This document shows, piece after piece, positions 34,169 through 43,895 of a DNA stretch of 64,000 nt. A model generated the notes under the pieces. It saw only the letters and a program-made list of their open reading frames with translations. It was not told the origin of the DNA and did not search any database. The first letter of the stretch is position 1. Each line of letters begins with the position of its first letter. This DNA is from Clostridia bacterium (lineage in GTDB: Bacteria > Bacillota > Clostridia > TANB77 > CAG-508): contig CAAEVK010000037.1 of NCBI GenBank assembly GCA_900759475.1, forward strand, positions 1 to 64,000, in the 5' to 3' direction. Position numbers and translations under genes: made by a program.

Positions 34169-34870
34169 ATGAGGAATAAAATAGTGCAAATAGCACAAAA
34201 AGAAGTTGGATATAAAGAGCAAGGAAACAATATAACAAAATATGGCGAGTGGTATGGAATGCAAGATGAATGGTGTAATATTTTTACTTCTTGGTGTGCA
34301 AATCAAGCAGGAATAAGTGAAGATATTATTCCTAAAATGGCTTATGTTCCATCTACAGCAAATTGGTTTGATGCTAAAGGACAATATAAAAATAGTAGAG
34401 CATTTGGAGGAAATTATACACCACAAGCAGGGGATATTGTATTATTTGACTACAATAGAAACACAGACAGTGACCACATTGGAATTGTAGAAAAAGTAGA
34501 AGGAAATACACTTCATACAATAGAAGGGAATAAAGACAATATGGTAAAACGTGAGATATATTCATTAGATAGTAGGGATATACGTGCATATTGTGTACCA
34601 GCATATGAAGAAAAAGAAGAAAATATAGATAATAAAGAAAATACAGAAAGTGAGGGGTTTGAAGTGAAAAAATATAAAAATGGAAGTACAAAAGAAATTG
34701 TGTATCAAACAACAGAATGCCAAGAAGAAATTGGATATTTAAATCCAGAAGAAGAATGTGACTGTTATGGTATTACAAACGGACTTGCTATTGTTTGCTA
34801 TAAAGTAGATGGAAGTACTATTGGAGAAAAAAAAGTAGGATTTGTAAAATGGTTAGGTGGAGTTATGTAG
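34169..34870 (+). CDS. CHAP-domain amidase
   Basis: 233 residues. The CHAP domain (1-145) begins I-V-Q-I-A-Q-K-E-V-G-Y and has the catalytic Cys in D-E-W-C-N-I-F and the His in S-D-H-I-G-I-V-E. The C-terminal part (about 160-233) is a small beta domain (V-K-K-Y-K-N-G-S-T, G-Y-L-N-P-E-E-E-C) resembling a bacterial SH3 wall-binding module. No signal peptide is evident, so export route or cell lysis is unclear. AAGGGGG precedes ATG. It may be a phage-derived lysin. Confidence 0.85.
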   Translation: MRNKIVQIAQKEVGYKEQGNNITKYGEWYGMQDEWCNIFTSWCANQAGISEDIIPKMAYVPSTANWFDAKGQYKNSRAFGGNYTPQAGDIVLFDYNRNTDSDHIGIVEKVEGNTLHTIEGNKDNMVKREIYSLDSRDIRAYCVPAYEEKEENIDNKENTESEGFEVKKYKNGSTKEIVYQTTECQEEIGYLNPEEECDCYGITNGLAIVCYKVDGSTIGEKKVGFVKWLGGVM

Positions 34871-34995
34871 AACTAGATAAACCTTGAATTACAACGATAA
34901 TAAAGTAATTTTTTGGGAAAGCAAAAAAATCATTGCAAAAAGTCGAAAAATATATTAAGATAATAATATATATAAAATAAAAAAAGGGGGATTAT

Positions 34996-35568
34996 ATGAA
35001 AAGTAAGAAAATTATTTTATTATTAACAGTTCTAATAATGGCTATTGTATTATTAACAGGCTGTACTGGTACTATTAACAATGATGAGCCACAAGATTTA
35101 AGTAATTTAAATACAGTAACAAATGCTGTTGCTAATAAAGAAGGTTATTCTAAATATACTAATGATGAAGGCATTAGCTTTTATTGTCCATCTGACTGGA
35201 TTTCTGTTGGAGAAGAAGGAACATTATTTTTTGTGGCACCAGACTCAACAGGAACAAGTGCAAACTTATTAAGTGAAGAAATAGGAAGTATGATTAGCTT
35301 AAGTGGCTATGTTGAAATTGCAAAAGCAAAGTTGCCAGAAGCAATGGATATAACAAGTGAGATTAAACAAGAACAAATTAACCTAAATGGAAGAGAAGCA
35401 TATGTTATTTCATATTCTGCACAAGAAAGTGGAATAGAAATGAGTGTTTTGCAAGAAGTAATAAAAGTAGATAGCAAAGTATATATTTTAACAGTTGGAA
35501 CAAAAGCAAGCAACTATACACAAGCAGAAGAAACATTAAATAACATATTGTCATCATTAACAAAATAA
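34996..35568 (+). CDS. Lipoprotein of the PsbP-like type
   Basis: 190 residues. The signal peptide ends in the lipobox L-L-T-G-C (Cys 23), so the mature protein is lipid-anchored outside. The body has Y-T-N-D-E-G-I-S-F-Y-C-P-S-D-W and a C-terminal K-V-Y-I-L-T-V-G, with the general outline of small PsbP/DUF1795-like lipoproteins. No specific function. AAAGGGGG precedes ATG. Confidence 0.75.
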   Translation: MKSKKIILLLTVLIMAIVLLTGCTGTINNDEPQDLSNLNTVTNAVANKEGYSKYTNDEGISFYCPSDWISVGEEGTLFFVAPDSTGTSANLLSEEIGSMISLSGYVEIAKAKLPEAMDITSEIKQEQINLNGREAYVISYSAQESGIEMSVLQEVIKVDSKVYILTVGTKASNYTQAEETLNNILSSLTK

Positions 35569-35570
35569 TT

Positions 35571-35592
35571 AGAGGGTCAAGCGACCCTCTAT
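35571..35592. terminator. Bidirectional terminator
   Basis: AGAGGGTC and GACCCTCT pair around AAGC, between the convergent lipoprotein and oxidoreductase genes. Confidence 0.8.
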
Positions 35593-37091
35593 AATTTTGT
35601 AATATCAATAGTTTCTAACCCTTTTTTGCTAGGTTCATTTAATAAATTCCCTTTATAGTCATATCGAGAACCATGACAAGGACAGTCCCAAGTTTTTTCT
35701 AAATTATTCCAAGAAAGTTCACAGCCAAGATGAGCACAATAGGGTTTAACAGCAAATATTTCACTTTCGGATTTTTTATAAATTCCTAATTTTTTACCAT
35801 GGTAATCTACAACACCACCAGTGTTTATTTTTAAATCCTCATATTTTGTAATAGGGGGAGTTAGTCTATTTAAAATAAGAGAATGAGAAGTTTGAGATAA
35901 TATATTTCCAAATTCTTCTTTATTTTTCAAAGGATGAAATCTAGTAGAAGAGTAAAGTTTTGCATAAGGATTAGGATTTTGCATAATTGCATCTGCAATA
36001 ATTTTAGCAGCCACATAAGAAGTAGTCATTCCCCATTTTTTAAAACCGGTTGCTACAAAAACATTTGGCATCAAATTAGAATATTCACCAATATAAGGTA
36101 TTTTATCTAAACTAATACAATCTTGCGTATTCCAACGGTATAATATTTCTGCTTTCGGATATAGTGTTTTAATATAGTTTTCTAAATTTTTGTAACATTT
36201 ATCTAAATCAATGTTATTACTACCTGTTTTATGCCCAGAACCACCTACCAATAACAATTTTTTGTTTTGAAAAGGTACAGTACGAAAAGAAGTTACAGGC
36301 TCATCTTCAGAAATGTACATACCAGGAAATAATTCTTTTTTTACATCTACACCAATAATATAAGAAGCATCTTGATACATTTTTAAAAAATATAAACCAG
36401 GAAAATTAATAATAGGATAATGAGTAGTAATGGCAACGTATTTAGAAGAAACAGTACCACTTGTTGTAAAAGTTTTGTAGATATCACCATTTGGTTTAAT
36501 ATCATATACTTTAGAATTTTCATAAATGCAGTCTTGAACAATTAAATTGAGTAAAGAAATTGTATATTTCCTTGGATGAAATTGTGCCTGATTTGGAAAT
36601 TTAACAGCACCTACTGTTTTTATTGGCAAAGGAATTTCTTCGCAAAATGTAGCTGAAAAACCAAGAGAATTTACGTTTTGTACTTCTAAAATTAACTTTT
36701 GCTTATTTTCTTCTAAACAAGAATATACATAAGCATCTTGTGTTTCAATATCACAAGAAATATTTTCTGATTGAATAATATTTCTTATCGAAGAAAGTGC
36801 ATTTTCATTTGAATATAAATAATTTTTTGCGAAATCTTTTCCAAAAGTTTCTATTAAGTAAGTGTAAAATAAACCATGTTGACTGGTAACTTTAGCAGTG
36901 GTATTAGCAGTTGTGTTTGATAAAACCGTGTCTTTTTCTAATAACACGAAAGGTATTCCTTGCTTGTGTAAAAGATAAGCAAGAGTAACTCCAACAATTC
37001 CTGCTCCAACAATACATACTTCTGTTTGTATATCTGCTTCTAGTTTAGGATATGCAGAAGCAGAAGTGCTTTCTAACCAATAAGAATTCAT
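35589..37091 (-). CDS. FAD-dependent oxidoreductase with C-terminal Rieske domain
   Basis: 500 residues from ATG 37091, eight bases after AGGAGG. The N-terminal dinucleotide fold reads V-C-I-V-G-A-G-I-V-G-V-T (DAO family). Near the C-terminus a Rieske 2Fe-2S site is complete: C-A-H-L-G-C and C-P-C-H-G-S-R-Y. DAO-Rieske fusions of this kind are common in Firmicutes; they oxidise an amino-group substrate that is not known. Cytoplasmic. Confidence 0.88.
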   Translation of the reverse strand: MNSYWLESTSASAYPKLEADIQTEVCIVGAGIVGVTLAYLLHKQGIPFVLLEKDTVLSNTTANTTAKVTSQHGLFYTYLIETFGKDFAKNYLYSNENALSSIRNIIQSENISCDIETQDAYVYSCLEENKQKLILEVQNVNSLGFSATFCEEIPLPIKTVGAVKFPNQAQFHPRKYTISLLNLIVQDCIYENSKVYDIKPNGDIYKTFTTSGTVSSKYVAITTHYPIINFPGLYFLKMYQDASYIIGVDVKKELFPGMYISEDEPVTSFRTVPFQNKKLLLVGGSGHKTGSNNIDLDKCYKNLENYIKTLYPKAEILYRWNTQDCISLDKIPYIGEYSNLMPNVFVATGFKKWGMTTSYVAAKIIADAIMQNPNPYAKLYSSTRFHPLKNKEEFGNILSQTSHSLILNRLTPPITKYEDLKINTGGVVDYHGKKLGIYKKSESEIFAVKPYCAHLGCELSWNNLEKTWDCPCHGSRYDYKGNLLNEPSKKGLETIDITKL

Positions 37092-37335
37092 TTCCTTAAC
37101 CTCCTTAAGAACTAGATTATCCAATAGATAGAAAAATATGTAAGAAAAAAAGAGAATATAATTTACTTATTCATGTAGTGGAGCAAAATGGTAAATTAGA
37201 AATAGTATATAATACTACTTAACTGTAATAGCAGAAGGTAAATGTATAAAACATTTACAAGAAAAAATGTTAGGTTTTCATTGACAGATAAAAAAGTTAG
37301 AGAGAATTGTTAAGAAATTAATAAATAAAAACAGA

Positions 37336-37367
37336 AAAAACTTATACGGAAATGCGTATAAGTTTTT
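37336..37367. terminator. Terminator next to tRNA-Arg(TCT)
   Basis: AAAACTTATACG and CGTATAAGTTTT pair around GAAATG with A and T runs. It ends the tRNA transcript on the minus strand. The stretch 37092-37335 holds nothing else I can identify. Confidence 0.75.
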
Positions 37368-37444
<77 letters not shown>

Positions 37445-37610
37445 ATTTGAATACTTACATATAATAGCATGTTTTTTGCCAAAAGTCAATTGTTTTTTGA
37501 ATTTTTTTGAGAATGCTGGTCGCTAGGCTATCATTTACAGATTATTTAATCTAAAGTAGAATAGTAAATTTAATCTAAAAAAATAGTTTTATCTTAATGA
37601 ATTTAGGTTA

Positions 37611-38213
37611 TTATAAGTGAAATAAAAAATGAAATAAGCCAATAAAACCAAATAATAAAAATAAAATAGAAGATAAAATTTCTACAGATTTTGCAGAAAT
37701 TTTTTTGCTTAAAAATTTTCCAATACCAATAGCAATTAAATTACTAAAAATCATACCTAAGATAGCACCAATAATTAAAAATAATTTTGCCCAAGGATAT
37801 TGAATACCAAGTCCAATAGAAGCTAAAAAAGTTTTATCACCAATTTCTCCAATTACAATGGATAAAGTTATTATAAAAATATAGTTTAATTTTGAATGAG
37901 ATATTTTATGTACTATATTGGATTTTGTAGATTTTTCTTTTTCTTCCTTAGGCACAAGACTAACAAGTCCAATAAGAATAAAAGAAGAATAGGTAATAAA
38001 TTCTAAAAACTGATGTAATAGTAGACTTCCAGTATTACCTAAAATACTTCCAAAAACAATAGCAATACCATGACTAAATAAAGAGCCTAAAGCAACTCCT
38101 AAAAGGATGGTAATAGTTTTTAATTTTGTAGAAAAGGAAAGGACTATTAATTGTGTTTTATCTCCTAATTCAGATAAGAATACCAGTAAAAAAGAAATAA
38201 TAATTTGGTACAT
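37611..38213 (-). CDS. GDT1/TMEM165-family cation exporter (UPF0016)
   Basis: 200 residues with six helices in two repeats. Each repeat carries the family motif: S-E-L-G-D-K-T-Q-L in the first helix and G-E-I-G-D-K-T-F-L in the fourth. These proteins export manganese or exchange calcium. GGAGG precedes ATG. I see no yybP-ykoY manganese riboswitch in the gap upstream, which instead holds a repeat copy. Confidence 0.9.
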   Translation of the reverse strand: MYQIIISFLLVFLSELGDKTQLIVLSFSTKLKTITILLGVALGSLFSHGIAIVFGSILGNTGSLLLHQFLEFITYSSFILIGLVSLVPKEEKEKSTKSNIVHKISHSKLNYIFIITLSIVIGEIGDKTFLASIGLGIQYPWAKLFLIIGAILGMIFSNLIAIGIGKFLSKKISAKSVEILSSILFLLFGFIGLFHFLFHL

Positions 38214-38377
38214 AATTACCTCCTTGTATATTTGTAGTAAAAAATATATTCGACTAGTTTTTGATTATTCCGAAAAATTGAAATTGTTCTTTTGCATTAT
38301 TTAGTAACATGGAATTATGAAAATATGTATCAAATTATTGCCAAAAACAGAATAAATCTATATAATAAGAAAAGAGG

Positions 38378-38476
38378 CTTCGCCACATGTACAGGTTTGC
38401 TTTGCAAACCGCACGAATTAAATAAACCTAACCTTATTGTATAGAAAAAATCTGTGATTTTTCCTATACAATAAAG
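38378..38476 (+). repeat. Dispersed palindromic repeat, copy B, with long hairpin
   Basis: The core 38378-38420 shares ACATGTACAGGTTTGC, the inner palindrome GTTTGCTTTGCAAAC and CGCACGAATT with copy A. It is followed by a hairpin (38433-38476) pairing CTTATTGTATAG.AAAAATC with GATTTTT.CTATACAATAAG, just upstream of the DUF5711 gene. Confidence 0.7.
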
Positions 38477-38506
38477 AAGAAGATAGTTTTTTAAGGAGAA
38501 AAGTTT

Positions 38507-39695
38507 ATGAAACTTTATTTATTAGATGACTATAAAAGTGGAACACCAAAGAAGTTGAATAAAAAGAAATTAATTAAAACAATTGTTATGATAGTTGTTA
38601 TTCTTACATGTGTTGTTTTATTTGCATTATATATAGGGAACGAAGAATTTAGAGGATTTATTGACCGTTATATACTACAAAAAGAAATTACGGAAAATAC
38701 AGGCAGTATTATTCAAATTAGTCAAGAGGATAATCCTTATGTGTATGCATATGACAAGTATATTCTGGTTTTGAAGAAAAATTTATTAGAGCATTATAAT
38801 CATAGTGGCAATATGGAATTTAGTGTGCCTGTTTCTATTTCTAATCCATTATTTGAATCAAATGGAAAGTATTTGGTATTAGCAGAAAAAGGGGGAAAAA
38901 AATTATATTTAATTTCGGGGCAAAATATCATTTGGCAAAAAGATATAGAAGGAAATATAGCAAATATTAATGTAAATAAAAATGGATATGTTTCTATTAT
39001 TATTACAGGAACAATTTATAAAACAATTATAGCAACTTATGATGTGGAGGGAAATGACTTACCAGTTGTCTATCGCTCATCAACATATGCTATTGATACT
39101 GACATCTCTTCAGATAACCAAAATTTAGCATTTGCAGAAATTAATTCGGCAGGAAATATTATACAATCTAGTGTAAAAATAATTTCGTTAGAGATTGCCA
39201 AAACACGTCCTTCAGAAGCTGAAATATATTCTTATGAAGGAAATGCAAAGGAATTAATAAATTGTATTAAATACCAGAATGGAGATAATTTAATTTGTAT
39301 GTTTGATAATAAAATTATCTCTCTAAAGGATAATCAGCTACAAAAAACATCAAATTTTGAACCAGATACTATATTTGCGGACATTAATTTATGGAATAAT
39401 TTTGTAAAGGTAACAAAAAAATCTACAGGGATTTTTAGTTCAGAATCTAATATTGAAATAGAAAATGTGAATAATGACAAAGAAAATTTATATAAAGTAG
39501 AAGGTATTCCAAAAAGCATTGTTGCCAGAGAAAACACAGTGGCAATTAATTTTGGAACAGAAGCACATTTTATTCGGTATAAATGGATGGCTAATTAAAA
39601 AATATACTTCAACAAGAGAAATAAAAGATATTGTGATTTGTGATAATTTAGCAGGAATTATTTATAAAGATAAAATTGAGTTAGTCAATATATAA
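38507..39695 (+). CDS. DUF5711 membrane-anchored protein with CGG +1 site
   Basis: The first frame runs 363 residues to 39598. The in-frame CGG at 39575-39577 (A-T-T C-G-G T-A-T) is followed, after skipping the C, by 39 further codons: G-I-N-G-W-L-I-K-K-Y-T-S, then I-V-I-C-D-N-L-A-G-I-I-Y-K-D-K-I-E, ending at 39695. That is the normal DUF5711 end (beta-propeller repeats with G-W-L-I-K-K-Y), and the restored end lies 43 bases before the next gene. One membrane helix (about residues 24-44) anchors a large outer domain. Function unknown; it lies next to cvpA and an LCP gene, suggesting the envelope. Confidence 0.82.
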
Positions 39696-39738
39696 AAAAC
39701 ACAATAAAAATTAGAAGGCAAAAAGGAGAAATTAACAT

Positions 39739-40398
39739 ATGAGTATTATTGTTGATATAGGTATTATTGCTATTATTGCGTTATCTACTTTTTTAGGATA
39801 TAAAAAAGGATTAATAGGAGTGGCTTTTAAAATAATTTCCTTTTTCATTGCAATTATACTAGCTTTTGTGCTATGCAAGCCAGTATCTTATTATATTATG
39901 CAACAAACCATAATAGATGATAAAATAGAAGAAACAATAGAAAATGCTTTAAGAAATAACCAAATAGAAAATTCACAAGAACAAAGCAATAACATGGGTA
40001 TACCAGAAATTATAACAGATTATATTCAAGAAGAAATAACAAAGGCAACAGCTCAAGCACAAAACCAAGTAGCAACAGCGGTAGCACAAAGCGTAACAGC
40101 TACAGCTATTAATGCTATTTCATTTATTGCTATATTTATTATTTTAAAAATAGTATTGTTAGTGCTAAAATTATTTAGTGAACAATTAGCCAATTTCCCT
40201 ATTATTAAACAATTTAATAAATTAGGAGGAATTACTTATGGAGTATTAAGAGGATTTTTTATTATTTATTTGTTATTAGGCATTGTATCTTTTATTGCAC
40301 CTATGTTGGCAGAAAAAATGATTTTAGTAACAATTACAAATTCGTATTTAGGGAATGTTTTTTACCAACACAATTTATTATTAAAATTATTATTTTAA
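39739..40398 (+). CDS. cvpA: CvpA-family membrane protein
   Basis: 219 residues, four membrane helices. The N-terminus I-V-D-I-G-I-I-A-I-I-A-L-S-T-F-L-G-Y-K-K-G is the CvpA pattern, and the last helices include G-G-I-T-Y-G-V-L-R-G. A hydrophilic middle part (about 65-115) is rich in Gln. CvpA homologues are linked to envelope integrity and colicin V production. AAAAGGAG precedes ATG. Confidence 0.82.
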   Translation: MSIIVDIGIIAIIALSTFLGYKKGLIGVAFKIISFFIAIILAFVLCKPVSYYIMQQTIIDDKIEETIENALRNNQIENSQEQSNNMGIPEIITDYIQEEITKATAQAQNQVATAVAQSVTATAINAISFIAIFIILKIVLLVLKLFSEQLANFPIIKQFNKLGGITYGVLRGFFIIYLLLGIVSFIAPMLAEKMILVTITNSYLGNVFYQHNLLLKLLF

Positions 40399-40493
40399 AC
40401 ATTGCTATTTTAAGAAAAATTTGCTATACTAGCGAAGGTACAATAATTGTACAAGTAAATATATAGTGGAGAAGAGAAAGGGATGCCAAGAAA

Positions 40494-41568
40494 ATGGGAA
40501 AAAGAGAAATACCAAAAAAAGAAATAAAAGGAAAAAGTAAAAAGAAAAAGTTAAATTGGTTAAGAATAATATTAGTTGCTCTATTAATTGCATTAGTAGT
40601 TTGGGTAGCTTATTTTATTTATCAAATTAACCAAAATGGAGGAGGAATGCAAGGTATGCTTGCAACTCTTGTAGGACATAATTCAGAAACATTAAAAGAT
40701 TTAGAGCCATTATATTGTTTGATGCTCGGAGAAAGTGTTAGTGGAGATTCAAGACTAACAGACACTATTATTGTCTGCAAGTATGACCCTAAAACTCAAA
40801 AAGCAGCAATGTTATCTATTCCAAGAGATACTTTTATAGGAACAAATCCGGATACAGCAACTCCATACTATAAAATTAATAATGCCTATAAAATGGGAGA
40901 AGATCCAGAAAATGCAGTAAAAGCAGTAAATGAAATAACGGGATTAGACATAAAATATTATGTTCTTATTAATACAAATGTTTTAAAAGATGTAGTGGAT
41001 GCTATTGGAGGAGTATATTTTGATGTGCCAATCGATATGTATTATACATGGGATACCGAACAAGATTTATATATTGACCTAAAAAAAGGATATCAATTAT
41101 TAGATGGGGACAAAGCAGAACAAGTTGTAAGATTTAGACATAATAATGACCGGTTCATCTTATCCATATGAATATGGTGGAGAAAACCATGGTAGAATGA
41201 AGACACAAATGGCATTTTTAAAAGCAGTGGCAGAACAAACGCTAAAGCCAGAAAATATATTAAAAATAGGTGAATTTATAGATATTTTTCATAAAAATGT
41301 AAAAACGAACTTATCAATAGAAACAATGAAAGACTATATTCCATATGCAGTAAATTTCAGTACTGAAAACTTAAAAACAGAGGAACTACCAGGAAAAGAT
41401 GATAGAGCAAAACAAACAGGATATTGGTTTTTCTATCCAGATGCAGTAAAAACAAAAGAAATAGTAGATGAATTATTTTTAAATGTAGAATCAGAGGAAG
41501 CAGAAAATACGATTAGTAATAATACTAACACTGATGCTAATAATACTCTAACTAACACAAACTCATAA
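40494..41568 (+). CDS. LytR-CpsA-Psr (LCP) family protein with CGG +1 site
   Basis: Residues 25-43 form a membrane anchor. The LCP domain follows: L-M-L-G-E-S-V-S-G-D-S-R-L-T-D-T, L-S-I-P-R-D-T, I-N-N-A-Y. At 41151-41153 the in-frame CGG (G-A-C C-G-G T-T-C) would end the protein eight residues later. Skipping C gives R-F-R-H-N-N-D-G-S-S-Y-P-Y-E-Y-G, the normal catalytic Arg segment, and continues to 41568 with a Ser/Thr/Asn-rich tail. The enzymes attach wall polymers to peptidoglycan. Full length about 357 residues. Confidence 0.88.
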
Positions 41569-41573
41569 AAAAT

Positions 41574-41690
41574 AACTTTGCTATATGTACGAGTTTGCTC
41601 CATAAATGGCATAGTCTAAAGAAATTTATCCTTGTTGCATAGAATAAACTGTTATTCAATAATTTATCAATTGCAACAACAAAATAAAAA
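41574..41690 (+). repeat. Dispersed palindromic repeat, diverged copy C
   Basis: CTATATGTACGAGTTTGC followed by GGCATAGTCTAAAGAAA and CCTTGTTGCATAG resembles copies B and D but lacks the second palindrome arm. A weak hairpin with TTGTTGCATAG and TTGCAACAA arms follows. Confidence 0.5.
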
Positions 41691-41722
41691 GTCGAAATTT
41701 GACACACAAAAATAATTGAAAA

Positions 41723-41771
41723 ATACCATAAGATGTGATAATGTAAAGTTATTACATCTTATGGTATTTTT
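41723..41771. terminator. Bidirectional terminator
   Basis: ACCATAAGATGT and ACATCTTATGGT form a 12-bp stem followed by TTTTTTT, between the convergent LCP and D,D-carboxypeptidase genes. Confidence 0.8.
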
Positions 41772-41790
41772 TTAATTGTTTATTATATTC

Positions 41791-43026
41791 TTAATCTACT
41801 TTTTTTGTTCTAAAGATTAATAGACAAACAAAAAACAATAACAAAACAATAAAAAATATTTTTAGGGAAATAGGCAAAATATTTTCTTTTTCTACAGCTG
41901 TTTCAGCTAACAAATCAGACTGATACACAATATCTTCTACAATATATTGAACATGATCTACTACTTCACCTTTTGCAATAGGAGCTGCTAAATTTTCTTT
42001 TAATGTTATTTGGGGCAAAATAGGGTTTTCTATATTTTGTTTTGAAATAAAAACAGAAATTTCATCTTTTACTAATAAATTCAAATTTTTTGTTTCTAAA
42101 GTTCCACCTTTTATTTCAATAGTTTTTAAAACCGAATTTGCATTTTGAATTTTTTCAATGTTGTAATTTTCATAAGCATAATTAAAAAGTTGGATGGTAT
42201 CAGAATATCTTTGACTAATACTGTTAGCATCTTGTGCACCACCTAATACGGTAACAATAAAATCTAATCCGTTATTGGAACTTTGTGCAACTAAACAATT
42301 ACCAGCAGGTGTTGTAAAGCCAGTTTTAATCCCAATGGCATAGGGATAATAATAGTTATTGATTTCAAGATTATTATTTGGCTTTAATAAAGCATTTGTT
42401 GTTGTAAATACCCTATCGTCTAAACCATACTGTTTAGTAGCAGGTAAAGAACAAGAAGTTTTACATACAATGCTTCTAAAAATATTATTTTTCATAGCAT
42501 ATTGTCCAATTAAAGCTAAATCGTAGGCAGTAGAATAATGGTCATTACTATGAATACCACTTGGATTAACAAAATGCGTATTTTTACAACCAATTTCAAC
42601 AGCTTTTTGGTTCATCATATTTGCAAATTCAGCAATGGATCCAGCAATATGTTCTGCTAAAACATTGGCAGCATCATTAGCAGAAGGAATTAAAAGAACA
42701 TGTAGCAATTGATCAATAGTAAATTGTTCTCCAACTTGCAAATTAGCACGAGAATAACCAGCTGGAACTGACTTAACAGCATTAGAGCTAACAGTTGCTA
42801 TATCAGTTAGTTGTGCATTTTCTAAAACTAAAATTGCAGTCATAATTTTAGTAGTACTAGCAGGATACATTGTTTTATTAGATTCTTTTTCGTATAGAAT
42901 CTTTCCAGTATCAGCATGTATTAAAACAGCACTAGGACATTGCACATCAGGAACTTCTGCAAAACAATAACTAGAAAAACAAAAAATTATTACAAAAATT
43001 AAAAAAAATATTTTTTTACAATTCAT
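41791..43026 (-). CDS. D-alanyl-D-alanine carboxypeptidase (DacF-like, S11)
   Basis: 411 residues. Signal peptide 1-23. The three penicillin-binding motifs are intact: S-T-T-K (in Y-P-A-S-T-T-K-I-M), S-A-N (in P-S-A-N-D-A-A-N) and K-T-G (in G-I-K-T-G-F-T). A C-terminal beta domain and a membrane helix (about 385-405) close the protein. It removes terminal D-Ala from peptidoglycan and is usually involved in spore cortex or general wall remodelling. Confidence 0.92.
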   Translation of the reverse strand: MNCKKIFFLIFVIIFCFSSYCFAEVPDVQCPSAVLIHADTGKILYEKESNKTMYPASTTKIMTAILVLENAQLTDIATVSSNAVKSVPAGYSRANLQVGEQFTIDQLLHVLLIPSANDAANVLAEHIAGSIAEFANMMNQKAVEIGCKNTHFVNPSGIHSNDHYSTAYDLALIGQYAMKNNIFRSIVCKTSCSLPATKQYGLDDRVFTTTNALLKPNNNLEINNYYYPYAIGIKTGFTTPAGNCLVAQSSNNGLDFIVTVLGGAQDANSISQRYSDTIQLFNYAYENYNIEKIQNANSVLKTIEIKGGTLETKNLNLLVKDEISVFISKQNIENPILPQITLKENLAAPIAKGEVVDHVQYIVEDIVYQSDLLAETAVEKENILPISLKIFFIVLLLFFVCLLIFRTKKVD

Positions 43027-43139
43027 TTTTTAACTCCATTTTTTACTTAATAAATAATATATATGAAAAAACCTTAAAATTCAAGAAAAATATAAAATAT
43101 AATGATAAAGTTATAAAATAAAAATAAAAGGAGAAAAAC

Positions 43140-43728
43140 ATGGAAAATTTAACACTTAAGCAGAAAATAGTATTTATGTCTGTAATGATTATTATGATTG
43201 TTACTATAGGATATTACTTTATTCAAGATAAAAATGATGAAGAATTTGACATATACTCTGCCGTAGAAAATATGGAGGAAAACGACATAGAGGAAAAAGA
43301 GACAAAAATTATTATTCATATTGTAGGTTGTGTGGAAAATGAAGGAATTGTAGAACTAAAACAAGGAGCAAGAATAGCAGATGCTATAGAGGCAGCAGGA
43401 GGGTTAACATCAGATGCAAACCTTACAAATGTTAATCTAGCAGTTTTATTACAAGACGGGCAAAAAATAAAAATACCAAGTAATATAGAAGACACAACAT
43501 CAGAAGAAGATTTATTGTGGACAGAACCAGAAAAAGATAAAGTAAATATTAATACAGCAACACAAACGGAATTAGAAACTTTAACACGGTATAGGACCAT
43601 CTACAGCATTAAAGATTATTGAATATAGAAATAAAAATGGAAAATTTAAAACAATAGAGGAATTAAAAAATGTATCTGGAATAGGGGAAACAAAATATGC
43701 AGAAATAGAAGAAAAAATTTGTATATAA
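43140..43728 (+). CDS. comEA: Competence protein ComEA with CGG +1 site
   Basis: The first frame ends at 43622. The N-terminal anchor (8-25) is followed by a SLBB domain (I-I-I-H-I-V-G-C-V, G-A-R-I-A-D-A-I-E-A-A-G-G). The helix-hairpin-helix domain starts V-N-I-N-T-A-T-Q-T-E-L-E-T-L-T, and at 43587-43589 the in-frame CGG interrupts it. Skipping the C gives G-I-G-P-S-T-A-L-K-I-I-E-Y-R and then F-K-T-I-E-E-L-K-N-V-S-G-I-G to the stop at 43728. Full length about 195 residues. It binds incoming DNA in transformation. The lost Gly is the hairpin glycine. Confidence 0.93.
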
Positions 43729-43895
43729 GATATTTTATTGAAGAATATAATCCTTCATGATATATATTAAATTACAATAAAAAAGGTATTTAGTTAAATA
43801 AGTCTTAAGTAATCAGAGCAAAATATATGTTATTCGTTCCACTTAGACAAATTTAGGAAACCTAACCTGATTGCACAAGAAATGGAGGATAAAAA

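Noticed and set aside
34103..34426. Long minus-strand open frames over the CHAP gene
   Set aside because: They are antisense shadows of a clear protein family without ribosome sites.
38214..38506. yybP-ykoY manganese riboswitch before the GDT1 exporter
   Set aside because: I could not find its conserved internal loops; the gap holds a repeat copy and a hairpin.
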